From positions 1 through 21,561 of IMG/VR virus record IMGVR_UViG_3300025098_000331: a stretch of DNA of 21,561 nucleotides. One strand, 5' to 3'. Both the position numbers and the translations under genes were made by a program. This stretch comes from a virus. Below, piece by piece: positions 8,127 to 14,008 of the stretch (the first letter of the stretch is position 1; every line of letters starts with the position of its first letter). The notes below the pieces were generated by a model. That model ran no database searches. It saw only the letters and a list, made by a program, of their open reading frames with translations, and was not told the DNA's origin.

Positions 8127-9638
8127 ATGACACGCGCCCGTACTCTCGCAGACATGATCTCAGACGGTGTCATCGGCACCACCGAACTCGCAGACGACGT
8201 AATCACGCCCGTCAAGCTCGACGAGACGGGCAACTATTCTATGGCGCAACTAGGCATTGGCACGAGTTCGCCCGATTATCCTTTGCATGTTAAAGGCACA
8301 TCTAACATCCTGAAATTAGAAACAAGCACTAATAGTAGGACACAATTAGGCGGATACGATGCCTCGGGTAATGCTAACTTTTTAATAGGCAGTAATGACA
8401 GTACAAACACTGAGTTCTGGAGTTACAAAAATGGCTACATGCGTTTTGCCACAAACAGCACAGAACGTATGCACATCACATCAGCAGGTAATGTTGGGAT
8501 TGGCACAGGTACGCCCAACGAAAAGCTATCAGTTTCAGGGAACATAGAACTATATAATGACGAGCAAGATGGCTACATTTGGTTCCATGATGCGGGAACT
8601 AGAAGTTGGACACTCGGAAGCCAACAATCATCTGGTAATTTTGTTTTAACTAACACGGTTAACATTGGCTCTAATGAAAAGCTCGTTGTAACTAGCGCGG
8701 GTAATGTTGGCATTGGGACGAGTTCGCCATATTCACGACTAAGCATTGCAAGCGGAAGCGGCGGAAATAATACTGGAATGCAAATTCAACGAACTGATGC
8801 TGGCGGAGCTAAGTACTGGATTTGGCCAACGGCAACGGCCAATGGTGAAGGCGCAGGTAAGCTATTATTTCAAGACGCAACGTCAGGTTCTGCTGTTGAT
8901 GTTATGGCATTCTCAGGCGGTAATGTTGGGATTGGCACGGTTTCGCCTCCACAGCGACTAACAGTAGCAAGTAACAGTCACGGAGTTTCCTTGGATTACG
9001 TTAGTGCGCTACCCTCTGGGGCGGGGATGTACACTTCCTCTCAAGCACATACTGCACAAGCCTACGGTGACTTGAACATTAAATCTCGTTCCGACTATGC
9101 GGGTTACGGTGTTGGAGTTTATACAGCCAGTTCAAATAACAGCCCACTGCTTAGATTAAAGGTCGACGCCTCTGGCCGTGTCACAAAGCCGTATCAGCCA
9201 GTGTTTAAGGCTTACTTAACCTCAGACTTAGCAATGACTTACGGTGGTTATAATAAAATAACTCACTCTGCTACTAATATTAACATAGGGGGTCATTTCA
9301 ACACCTCAAATAGTAGATTTGTTGCGCCTGTAGCAGGAACATATTTTTTCTACGCTAGTGTTATTGCTGAAGGTTTTGGTGCGACTGAAGCATATCGTAT
9401 ATCTTTAAATATCAGGAAAAACGGCAACACCAGTTCCAAAGACAGCCTATCTAGTGGCGGGGCTGCTAATGCCGTACATGATGATAATGAAGCACAGGTG
9501 AGCGGTTTAATATACCTAAACGCAAATGACTATGTTGAGCATTGGGTCAACGTAAACGCTACAGACACATCAGGTAATATTTGGGGGGCATCATCAAGTA
9601 ATGCGTGGACATCTTTTCAAGGTTATTTAATCGGGTAG
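8127..9638 (+). CDS. Third tail fibre with GIGT..P repeats and a C1q-like head
   Basis: This 503-residue fibre starts with a TRARTLADMISDGVIGTTEL N-terminus, commonly seen in marine-phage fibres. Four copies of a GNVGIGT.SP...L.V motif follow at residues about 42-55, 121-136, 192-207 and 265-280, spaced by beta-rich spacers. Residues about 358-503 look like a C1q/TNF-type jelly roll: FKAYLTS at the start, then SNSRFVAPVAGTYFFYASV, then ISLNIRKNG, SGLIYLNANDYVEHWV and a final SFQGYLIG. C1q-like trimers make compact ligand-binding heads, so this is probably a receptor-binding tip. The N-terminal end is GC-rich (about 62% over 8161-8220) and the head AT-rich (about 35% over 9241-9420), which suggests exchange of the head. 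It starts three bases after the previous stop. Confidence 0.87.
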   Translation: MTRARTLADMISDGVIGTTELADDVITPVKLDETGNYSMAQLGIGTSSPDYPLHVKGTSNILKLETSTNSRTQLGGYDASGNANFLIGSNDSTNTEFWSYKNGYMRFATNSTERMHITSAGNVGIGTGTPNEKLSVSGNIELYNDEQDGYIWFHDAGTRSWTLGSQQSSGNFVLTNTVNIGSNEKLVVTSAGNVGIGTSSPYSRLSIASGSGGNNTGMQIQRTDAGGAKYWIWPTATANGEGAGKLLFQDATSGSAVDVMAFSGGNVGIGTVSPPQRLTVASNSHGVSLDYVSALPSGAGMYTSSQAHTAQAYGDLNIKSRSDYAGYGVGVYTASSNNSPLLRLKVDASGRVTKPYQPVFKAYLTSDLAMTYGGYNKITHSATNINIGGHFNTSNSRFVAPVAGTYFFYASVIAEGFGATEAYRISLNIRKNGNTSSKDSLSSGGAANAVHDDNEAQVSGLIYLNANDYVEHWVNVNATDTSGNIWGASSSNAWTSFQGYLIG

Positions 9639-9650
9639 TAGGAGGCAACT

Positions 9651-9944
9651 ATGCCAGACATCACAATCACACTAACAGACACTCAGCTAAAAGGCTTACA
9701 ATACGCCGCTTTAGACCCACAAGACTGGGCTGAAAATGCGGTAACTAACCGTGCAAGAATTGCTAACGACGAAATCGTGCAGATGTACACCACCCGTGCA
9801 TTGGACGAAGGCGTACAAATTCCTGCAACACGGGAATTGATCGTAGCAGATGCTTTCACAAGAGGTTGGGCTAAGACAGCCGAACAACGTAATGCTGAAG
9901 CAGAAGCGGCTACGGAAGTAGCGTCGGAAGTTGACCCAGAATAA
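9651..9944 (+). CDS. Small acidic fibre-associated protein
   Basis: This 97-residue protein has a strong ribosome binding site (AGGAGG at 9640-9645). It begins MPDITITLTDTQLKGLQYAA, followed by QDWAENAVTNRARIANDEIVQMYTTRAL, a helical pattern I recognise from unnamed proteins beside marine-phage fibre genes. It ends in an acidic, alanine-rich tail (EAEAATEVASEVDPE). It shares with the proteins at 6581 and 7845 small size, acidic character and position directly after a fibre gene, but I see no clear sequence identity among the three. Its function is unknown; an assembly or attachment role is inferred. Its TAA overlaps the next ATG as TAATG. Confidence 0.75.
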   Translation: MPDITITLTDTQLKGLQYAALDPQDWAENAVTNRARIANDEIVQMYTTRALDEGVQIPATRELIVADAFTRGWAKTAEQRNAEAEAATEVASEVDPE

Positions 9945-10192
9945 TGGATATGCAGTTCGACATACTATGGAGCGGCGCATTAACCGCCATGATTGGCTTT
10001 GGCGGTTGGACGCTCCGTAACTATGTCGAAGAGCAGAAGCGTCTGCAAATTCTGATCAATCGAACGCGCGAAGAGATGGCGAAAGAGTACATCACCAAGG
10101 CCGAAGTCAACAGTGACATCAACCGGGTCATGGACAGGCTCGACGCGCTCGACGCAAAGATCGACAGACTAATAGAAAATTATTCGAGATAG
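9944..10192 (+). CDS. Membrane-anchored coiled-coil protein, possible holin or lysis accessory
   Basis: This 82-residue protein has one hydrophobic stretch near its N-terminus (about residues 8-24, LWSGALTAMIGFGGWTL). A charged helical region follows to the end (EEQKRLQILINRTREEM, then NRVMDRLDALDAKIDRLIE), which should form a coiled coil. This one-membrane-segment plus coiled-coil layout occurs among small phage membrane proteins, including some holin-like and spanin-like proteins. In T7 the holin gene also follows the tail-fibre gene. No endolysin or spanin partner is visible nearby, so a lysis role is a guess; it could equally be a small virion or superinfection protein. Translation is probably coupled to the gene before it (TAATG). 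Confidence 0.7.
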   Translation: MDMQFDILWSGALTAMIGFGGWTLRNYVEEQKRLQILINRTREEMAKEYITKAEVNSDINRVMDRLDALDAKIDRLIENYSR

Positions 10193-10248
10193 GGACGAAC
10201 AGTGCGTCTGTATCTTCTATCATACTCCTATCATAAGAGGAGAATGAC
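10190..10248 (+). promoter_or_regulatory. GGGACGA element 2 with hairpin and 11-bp spaced direct repeat, upstream of scaffold block
   Basis: GGGACGA lies at 10192-10198, sharing its first G with the preceding TAG stop. GATAGGGACG (10188-10197) can pair with CGTCTGTATC (10205-10214) around a seven-base loop, giving eight standard pairs, one G-U and one mismatch. Downstream, CTATCATA occurs twice, at 10217-10224 and 10228-10235. AGAGGAG at 10236-10242 is the ribosome binding site of the next gene. The block could be a promoter with leader structure; what acts on it is not known. Confidence 0.42.
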
Positions 10249-10389
10249 ATGGGCATGAACAACGGTAACGCAGACAAGTATTACCCGAAAGGCTCGGCAG
10301 TACACACACCTGCCAACAAGAAGGGTCATGGCGCAGTCATGGCTGGCAAGGCAGTCGTTCGTAAAGGCAAAAAAGCCAAACGCACATGA
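10249..10389 (+). CDS. 46-residue basic small protein
   Basis: This short gene has a clear ribosome binding site (AGAGGAG at 10236-10242, six bases before ATG) and its TGA overlaps the next ATG as ATGA, both signs of real translation. The product begins MGMNNGNADKYYPKGSAVH and ends VVRKGKKAKRT. It has nine lysines, two arginines and a single aspartate, so it is strongly basic, and it is rich in glycine and alanine. There is no membrane segment. I do not recognise the family. A basic peptide at the head of the scaffold-capsid block could bind nucleic acid or a shell protein, but that is speculation. Confidence 0.7.
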   Translation: MGMNNGNADKYYPKGSAVHTPANKKGHGAVMAGKAVVRKGKKAKRT

Positions 10390-10658
10390 CGCCAACCGCC
10401 AAGTTAAAGGCGGTCGACAACCTGTTAAATTCCAAGGGTTGGACAATCGTCCTAGAAATCATGCACGAGGAAATCTTGGCGTCTGCAATGTCTATTGCAG
10501 AGACCCCGTCAATGGAACTCGAAGAGATAAACTTTCGTCGTGGCTCGATCTGGGCCGCGAAGCAAATGTTGGAATTGCCTGTACGTCTGCGACAGAAACT
10601 AGAGGGTGACGTAGCCCTTCACTCTGTGGACGACAGCAACAACTCCACTGGCTCATAA
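10386..10658 (+). CDS. Small helical protein upstream of scaffold, unknown function
   Basis: This 90-residue protein begins in the stop codon of the basic small gene (ATGA). It is predominantly helical: MTPTAKLKAVDNLLNSKGW, a middle acidic segment (LEIMHEEILASAMSIAETPS), then RRGSIWAAKQMLELPVRLRQKLEG and a polar tail. I recognise no named family. A small gene of this sort just upstream of the scaffold is common in podoviruses, and a role in head assembly would fit. No catalytic motif, signal or membrane segment is visible. Confidence 0.72.
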   Translation: MTPTAKLKAVDNLLNSKGWTIVLEIMHEEILASAMSIAETPSMELEEINFRRGSIWAAKQMLELPVRLRQKLEGDVALHSVDDSNNSTGS

Positions 10659-10677
10659 TACAACATCTGAAACAATA

Positions 10678-10693
10678 CCCCGCTTCGGCTGGG
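10678..10693 (+). promoter_or_regulatory. Short UUCG-tipped hairpin just upstream of scaffold ribosome binding site
   Basis: CCC (10678-10680) pairs with GGG (10691-10693), a C/T mismatch follows, then GC (10682-10683) pairs with GC (10688-10689) around a TTCG loop closed by C-G, an especially stable tetraloop type. It ends one base before the AAGGAG ribosome binding site (10695-10700) of the scaffold gene. No T-run follows, so it is not a terminator. It could protect the mRNA, mark a cleavage site or tune scaffold translation. Confidence 0.45.
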
Positions 10694-10706
10694 CAAGGAG
10701 AATAAA

Positions 10707-11756
10707 ATGGCAAACCCCCAAGACCCCCAAGCAATGGCCGCGATGGTAGATGGCATCGCCTCCAGAAACATGGGCGTAGAACCGCAACAGGCGCAACCTG
10801 CCCCTGACGCACCGAAACCAGAGAAGAAGGATAGTGCAGAAGGCCAAGCGGCTGAGAAAGGCTCTCCCGACACTGAAGGCGATAAAATTTCCGCTGAAGC
10901 AATTATTTATGAGGTAGACTTCGGCGACGGCAACAATCGCAAACTAACACCTCAACAAATCAAATCTACGTTCGAGCGTTACAGCGCGATGAACTACAAG
11001 AACGCACAGTACAAGCCCGTCATGGACGTGGTTGAGCAGTACATGCGTGCCAATCCCAACATGACCAGCAAGCAGGTCGCAGAAACGCTAGTCAACTTAC
11101 AGAAAGCTGGCGAACCGAACCCTGTTATGGGCAACACAGACGGCGAGAAGTCTGGAGACTACTCCAAGACTGCGGCTCTCAAGGGCGGCGACATGGACGC
11201 CATGCTGTCAAAGTGGGAAGAAGATAACGCGGCATCCCTACCTCCGGGCTACAAAGAGATGATGTCATCTCAAGGCCAAGGTATGGCACAGATGCAACAG
11301 CAGCTTGCACAGACGCAACAGATGCTTCAAGCCGTCTTGGCTCAGTCATCTGGCGTTGCAGACGCAGCAAAGCAGGGAATGCAGGGCGCACAAAGCCAGC
11401 AGATCAATGCGATGCGCCAATCAATTTCGAACAACATCGACAAAGTACAGACCGCACTGGGTCTGCCAGACGACAAGGCCAACGACTTCATGGTTTTTGC
11501 GGCAGAGCGCGGCTTTACGATGGAAGACTTTGTCGATCCTCAACTCACCATCAAGGTGATGACAGACTTTAAGAACAACATGGATAGCCCTGAGATGGAG
11601 CGCATGCGTGCAATCGCACAGCGTCGTCAAGCCTACACTGGCTCAATGGGTTCAACACCTTCCGCGTCGTCAGGCGCAGAAGCGGGGGCTTCTGAAGGCG
11701 GAAACACCTTTGACAAGCTCGCGGCTATGGCCATGCAGAAGAAGGGCATGGTCTAA
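10707..11756 (+). CDS. Capsid scaffolding protein
   Basis: This is the probable internal scaffold on which the prohead shell forms before DNA packaging. The call rests on its place directly upstream of the major capsid gene, on length (349 residues, close to podovirus scaffolds such as T7 gp9) and on composition. It is low in aromatic residues, with an acidic, proline-rich N-terminus (APDAPKPEKKDSAEGQ), a long Gln/Met-rich helical middle (QQQLAQTQQMLQAVLAQ, about residues 197-215) and a disordered Ser/Gly/Ala linker before a C-terminal helix (NTFDKLAAMAMQKKGMV). Such C-terminal helices bind capsid protein in characterised scaffolds. Its ribosome binding site is AAGGAG at 10695-10700. A strong terminator follows 26 bases after the stop, so scaffold and capsid transcription can be separated. 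Confidence 0.85.
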   Translation: MANPQDPQAMAAMVDGIASRNMGVEPQQAQPAPDAPKPEKKDSAEGQAAEKGSPDTEGDKISAEAIIYEVDFGDGNNRKLTPQQIKSTFERYSAMNYKNAQYKPVMDVVEQYMRANPNMTSKQVAETLVNLQKAGEPNPVMGNTDGEKSGDYSKTAALKGGDMDAMLSKWEEDNAASLPPGYKEMMSSQGQGMAQMQQQLAQTQQMLQAVLAQSSGVADAAKQGMQGAQSQQINAMRQSISNNIDKVQTALGLPDDKANDFMVFAAERGFTMEDFVDPQLTIKVMTDFKNNMDSPEMERMRAIAQRRQAYTGSMGSTPSASSGAEAGASEGGNTFDKLAAMAMQKKGMV

Positions 11757-11782
11757 CTCGACATTACCTCCTCCCTTAACTA

Positions 11783-11812
11783 CGCCACGGCTAATCCCCG
11801 TGGCGTTTTTTT
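11783..11812 (+). terminator. Strong rho-independent terminator between scaffold and capsid genes
   Basis: CGCCACGG (11783-11790) pairs perfectly with CCGTGGCG (11798-11805) around a seven-base loop, and seven Ts follow (11806-11812). This is a textbook intrinsic terminator for upstream transcription. It lies directly before the GGGACGA element at 11820, so capsid transcription could begin afresh just after it. Confidence 0.92.
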
Positions 11813-11816
11813 ATGA

Positions 11817-11854
11817 ATAGGGACGATAACCTAGTTTGTACGTCCTATACTACA
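11817..11854 (+). promoter_or_regulatory. GGGACGA element 3, leader of the major capsid gene
   Basis: GGGACGA lies at 11820-11826, eight bases past the T-run of the terminator. ATAG and GACG (11817-11825, with one bulged G) pair with CGTCCTAT (11841-11848), so an eight-pair stem with a 15-base loop is possible. TATACT at 11846-11851 looks like a -10 box but has no -35 box at a proper distance. The position fits a capsid-gene promoter or the 5' end of its leader. Confidence 0.42.
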
Positions 11855-11866
11855 CTTAGCAATGAC

Positions 11867-11886
11867 GGCTGCGCTTCGGCCCAGCC
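11867..11886 (+). promoter_or_regulatory. UUCG-tipped hairpin in the capsid gene leader
   Basis: GGCTG (11867-11871) pairs with CAGCC (11882-11886), a C/C mismatch follows, then GC (11873-11874) pairs with GC (11879-11880) around TTCG. The tip and the mismatch position match the hairpin before the scaffold gene (10678-10693). It sits 79 bases before the capsid start and has no T-run. The remaining leader to 11964 shows only the GGAGG ribosome binding site (11954-11958). Confidence 0.55.
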
Positions 11887-11964
11887 AGCTAAAAAACTAA
11901 GGGCAATGCGATGGATTTTCCCGCGTAGCTCGCTGAACCGCAACTTTAATAATGGAGGCCAATC

Positions 11965-13158
11965 ATGGCTGCTATCCAAGGACTGCGCGGAACAGGTGAG
12001 TTTACCTCCGACTTCCGCCCAAAAAACTATCGTGAGCTATTCACGCTTCTCGAACCAAACGGTAACGCACCGCTAAACGCGATGCTTGCAATGGGTTCAT
12101 CAGAGCCGACAGACGACCCGGAATACAAAAACTTCCGCGACGAACTGCCGGAGCGCAAACTGAAAGTAAACGGTGCAGTAGCCTCAACGTCTACTACGTC
12201 TGTTACTATCGACGCGTCTGACGACAACAAGTTCGCCATCAACGGCGCAATCGTTGTCAACAGCGAAACTGGCGAAGTTATGCACGTCACTGCGGACACA
12301 ACAGCAACAACGCTGACTGTGGCTCGTAACATTGGCGGCACATCACACCAGATTGCTGATAACGCTGACCTGTTCATCGCTGGCTTTGCCGCACAGGAGG
12401 GTGGAACCTCTCCGACTGCTATCAGCTTTGATGCAACAGTATCATCCAACTTTACCCAGATTTTCCGTACAGCTTTCGCGGTAACAAACACCATGCAAAG
12501 CACATACCTACGGACTGGCGACAAGCTGGACGAAGCGATGACCAAAGCACTGAAGCTCCACATGTCTGACATCGAGCGTGCAATGTTCTTCGGTCAAAAG
12601 CACGAAGCCAACGGTTCAACTGCACAGCCAACTCGCTACACTGGCGGCTTGCTGAACAGCTTGAGCAACGTCGTTGACATCACCACAGACTACGCGTCTT
12701 ACGGTGGTTCTGGCGCAGGGACTATGACTGAAGAAGGTTTTGACAGCCTGCTCATCAGCACAGTCTTCAAGTTTGGCTCCAAGCAGAAGATCGCTTTTGT
12801 TGGCGAAAATGTTGCAAACCACTTGCAGCAGTACGGCAAAGATCGCTGGCAACCAACCGCAATGGAAGGTGCCTACGGCGTCAACCTGACACGTTACAAC
12901 ACGTTCGCTGGAGACTTGATGGTTCACCTGCACCCGCAGTTCCGTCAAATCCCGAACATGGCTAACGCTATGATCATCGTTGACTTCCCATATCTGGTTT
13001 ATCGTCACCTCGAAGGTCGCGACACCCAGCTATTGGAAAACCGTCAAGCGGTAGACGCGGACAGCGTCAAGCACGAGTACCTGACCGAATGTGGTCTGGA
13101 GCTTCTGCAAGACAAAACCCACGCCTACATCAAAAACTGGTCAGCACGCAAAAACTAA
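11965..13158 (+). CDS. Major capsid protein
   Basis: This 397-residue protein forms the icosahedral shell. It directly follows the scaffold and is preceded by a strong ribosome binding site (GGAGG at 11954-11958). The N-terminus (MAAIQGLRGTGEFTSDFRPK, then NYRELFTLLEPNGNAPL and a DDPEYKNF motif) matches what I know of capsid proteins of the DUF5309/SU10-like type, an HK97-fold group. Residues about 55-155 (VNGAVASTSTTSVTIDASDD through DLFIAGFAAQEG) look like an inserted beta domain. The C-terminal half carries the helical and beta parts of the shell fold, with FGQKHEANG and FPYLVYRHLEGRDTQLLENRQ stretches. It is flanked by separate regulatory signals: a terminator, a GGGACGA element and a hairpin upstream, and a GGGACGA element and a terminator downstream. 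That fits the need for hundreds of copies per virion. Confidence 0.9.
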   Translation: MAAIQGLRGTGEFTSDFRPKNYRELFTLLEPNGNAPLNAMLAMGSSEPTDDPEYKNFRDELPERKLKVNGAVASTSTTSVTIDASDDNKFAINGAIVVNSETGEVMHVTADTTATTLTVARNIGGTSHQIADNADLFIAGFAAQEGGTSPTAISFDATVSSNFTQIFRTAFAVTNTMQSTYLRTGDKLDEAMTKALKLHMSDIERAMFFGQKHEANGSTAQPTRYTGGLLNSLSNVVDITTDYASYGGSGAGTMTEEGFDSLLISTVFKFGSKQKIAFVGENVANHLQQYGKDRWQPTAMEGAYGVNLTRYNTFAGDLMVHLHPQFRQIPNMANAMIIVDFPYLVYRHLEGRDTQLLENRQAVDADSVKHEYLTECGLELLQDKTHAYIKNWSARKN

Positions 13159-13189
13159 GCGGGACGACCAGTCTGCTGAAACAAGCGAT
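13158..13189 (+). promoter_or_regulatory. GGGACGA element 4, between capsid gene and its downstream terminator
   Basis: GGGACGA lies at 13161-13167, two bases after the capsid stop codon. AGCG and GAC (13158-13165, one bulged G) pair with GTCTGCT (13171-13177), with one G-U, around a five-base loop. A strong terminator begins only about 23 bases after the motif. A promoter here would mostly make an RNA of about 60 bases unless the terminator is leaky or overridden. Confidence 0.4.
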
Positions 13190-13220
13190 ATTAAGGGGGC
13201 ATCTTGCCCCCTTAATTTTT
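13190..13220 (+). terminator. Strong rho-independent terminator after the capsid gene
   Basis: TTAAGGGGGC (13191-13200) pairs perfectly with GCCCCCTTAA (13206-13215) around ATCTT, extended by A13190 with T13216, and runs into TTTTT (13216-13220). It stands where T7 has its Tphi terminator, behind the capsid gene. The ribosome binding site AGGAG (13221-13225) of the next gene follows immediately, so the tail genes depend on read-through or on another start. Confidence 0.93.
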
Positions 13221-13231
13221 AGGAGAAACTT

Positions 13232-13543
13232 ATGGCGCAAACGAAAAAGACTGTGACTAAGAAAACAACCAAGACCCGCGCACGCACAGACACGGGCGCA
13301 TTTATTGCAGACGATCCCAGCACACCAGAGAACGAGGCTTGGGTTGAGACTGCACCTGCGAAAGACGCAGTAGTTTGGTACGAGAGCCGCGAGAAAGAAC
13401 CTTCGATGTTTTCCGTCGCTGGCATTGGCCCGATCAGAAATTTCCAGAGTGGACGCTTAGAGTACGAAGTACAGGCAGACGATGTCGAACGCTTCGAAAA
13501 GAACCACTTCGTAATGAACGCACGGATTGTTCGTAAGAGGTAA
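13232..13543 (+). CDS. Small virion-associated protein with Lys/Thr-rich N-terminus, unknown function
   Basis: This 103-residue protein sits between capsid and connector genes, right behind a terminator, with AGGAG at 13221-13225 as ribosome binding site. Residues 1-19 are basic and threonine-rich (MAQTKKTVTKKTTKTRART; seven Lys/Arg). The rest is a small mixed domain with VVWYESREKEPSMFSVAGIG and a C-terminal YEVQADDVERFEKNHFVMNARIVRK stretch, which looks like a beta strand followed by a helix-turn. I do not recognise a named family. The position, common for head-completion or decoration proteins, suggests a head role, and the basic tail could touch DNA or capsid. It is followed three bases later by the connector gene. 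Confidence 0.72.
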   Translation: MAQTKKTVTKKTTKTRARTDTGAFIADDPSTPENEAWVETAPAKDAVVWYESREKEPSMFSVAGIGPIRNFQSGRLEYEVQADDVERFEKNHFVMNARIVRKR

Positions 13544-13546
13544 CTC

Positions 13547-14008
13547 ATGGCACAGAGCGACACAAACCCCCACATCCGCGAAAACAACTCGCCACTAAAC
13601 ACGCTTGCCATGCAGGCGTTGCGGCGGTTTGGCGACTTTCACCCCGGCACGGTGGACGGTGACGTGATGCTTATGTTTATCGAGTTCGCCAATATGGTGA
13701 TCGACGACATCCGCGCTCATCCGTACTACGACAACGTGGCCATCGACTATTACCAGTCGGCCACAGACGTGCGGAAGATCAAAGACATCATCATGGTGCA
13801 AGGTTTGCTCTATCACTACGCCCTCCAGCAAGGCAGTGAGAAGATGCAGATGTACATGCCTACATACTTCGCCACGCTCAACCGAGAACTCTGGCAGTCT
13901 GTAAACGGCAACACCAAAATTCAGATGAAGGTTGTCGATGGCGGCACCAACAAGGCCAATATCAATGGCGGGACAACCAACGCGAACAACGGGACGGTTA
14001 GCTACTAA
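13547..14008 (+). CDS. Head-tail connector (adaptor) protein
   Basis: This 153-residue protein is probably the adaptor ring that binds under the portal and carries the tail nozzle, as T7 gp11 and P22 gp4 do. Residues about 20-120 are helical: LNTLAMQALRRFGDFHPG, FIEFANMVIDDIRAHPYY, the YYQSATDVRKIKDIIMVQGLLYHYALQQ block, and a final MPTYFATLNRELWQSV. Such helix bundles with a HPYY-like turn are typical of connector proteins. The C-terminus is a Gly/Asn/Thr-rich disordered tail (GGTNKANINGGTTNANNG). AAGAGG at 13535-13540 is the ribosome binding site, and the stop overlaps the next start as TAATG. The next gene encodes a nozzle-type protein, which supports the call. Confidence 0.8.
   Translation: MAQSDTNPHIRENNSPLNTLAMQALRRFGDFHPGTVDGDVMLMFIEFANMVIDDIRAHPYYDNVAIDYYQSATDVRKIKDIIMVQGLLYHYALQQGSEKMQMYMPTYFATLNRELWQSVNGNTKIQMKVVDGGTNKANINGGTTNANNGTVSY

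Noticed and set aside
8715-8721. Fifth GGGACGA, inside the third fibre gene
   Set aside because: It lies within the codons of a GIGTSSP repeat, has no stop or start nearby and no hairpin like the intergenic copies; one coding hit is about what chance predicts.
11836-11851. Sigma-70 promoter with TTGTAC and TATACT in the capsid leader
   Set aside because: The two boxes are only four bases apart, far short of the required 16-18.
11813-12076. 87-codon + frame through the capsid leader into the capsid gene
   Set aside because: It overlaps the terminator tail, the GGGACGA element and the capsid start, has no ribosome binding site, and its product has no recognisable pattern.
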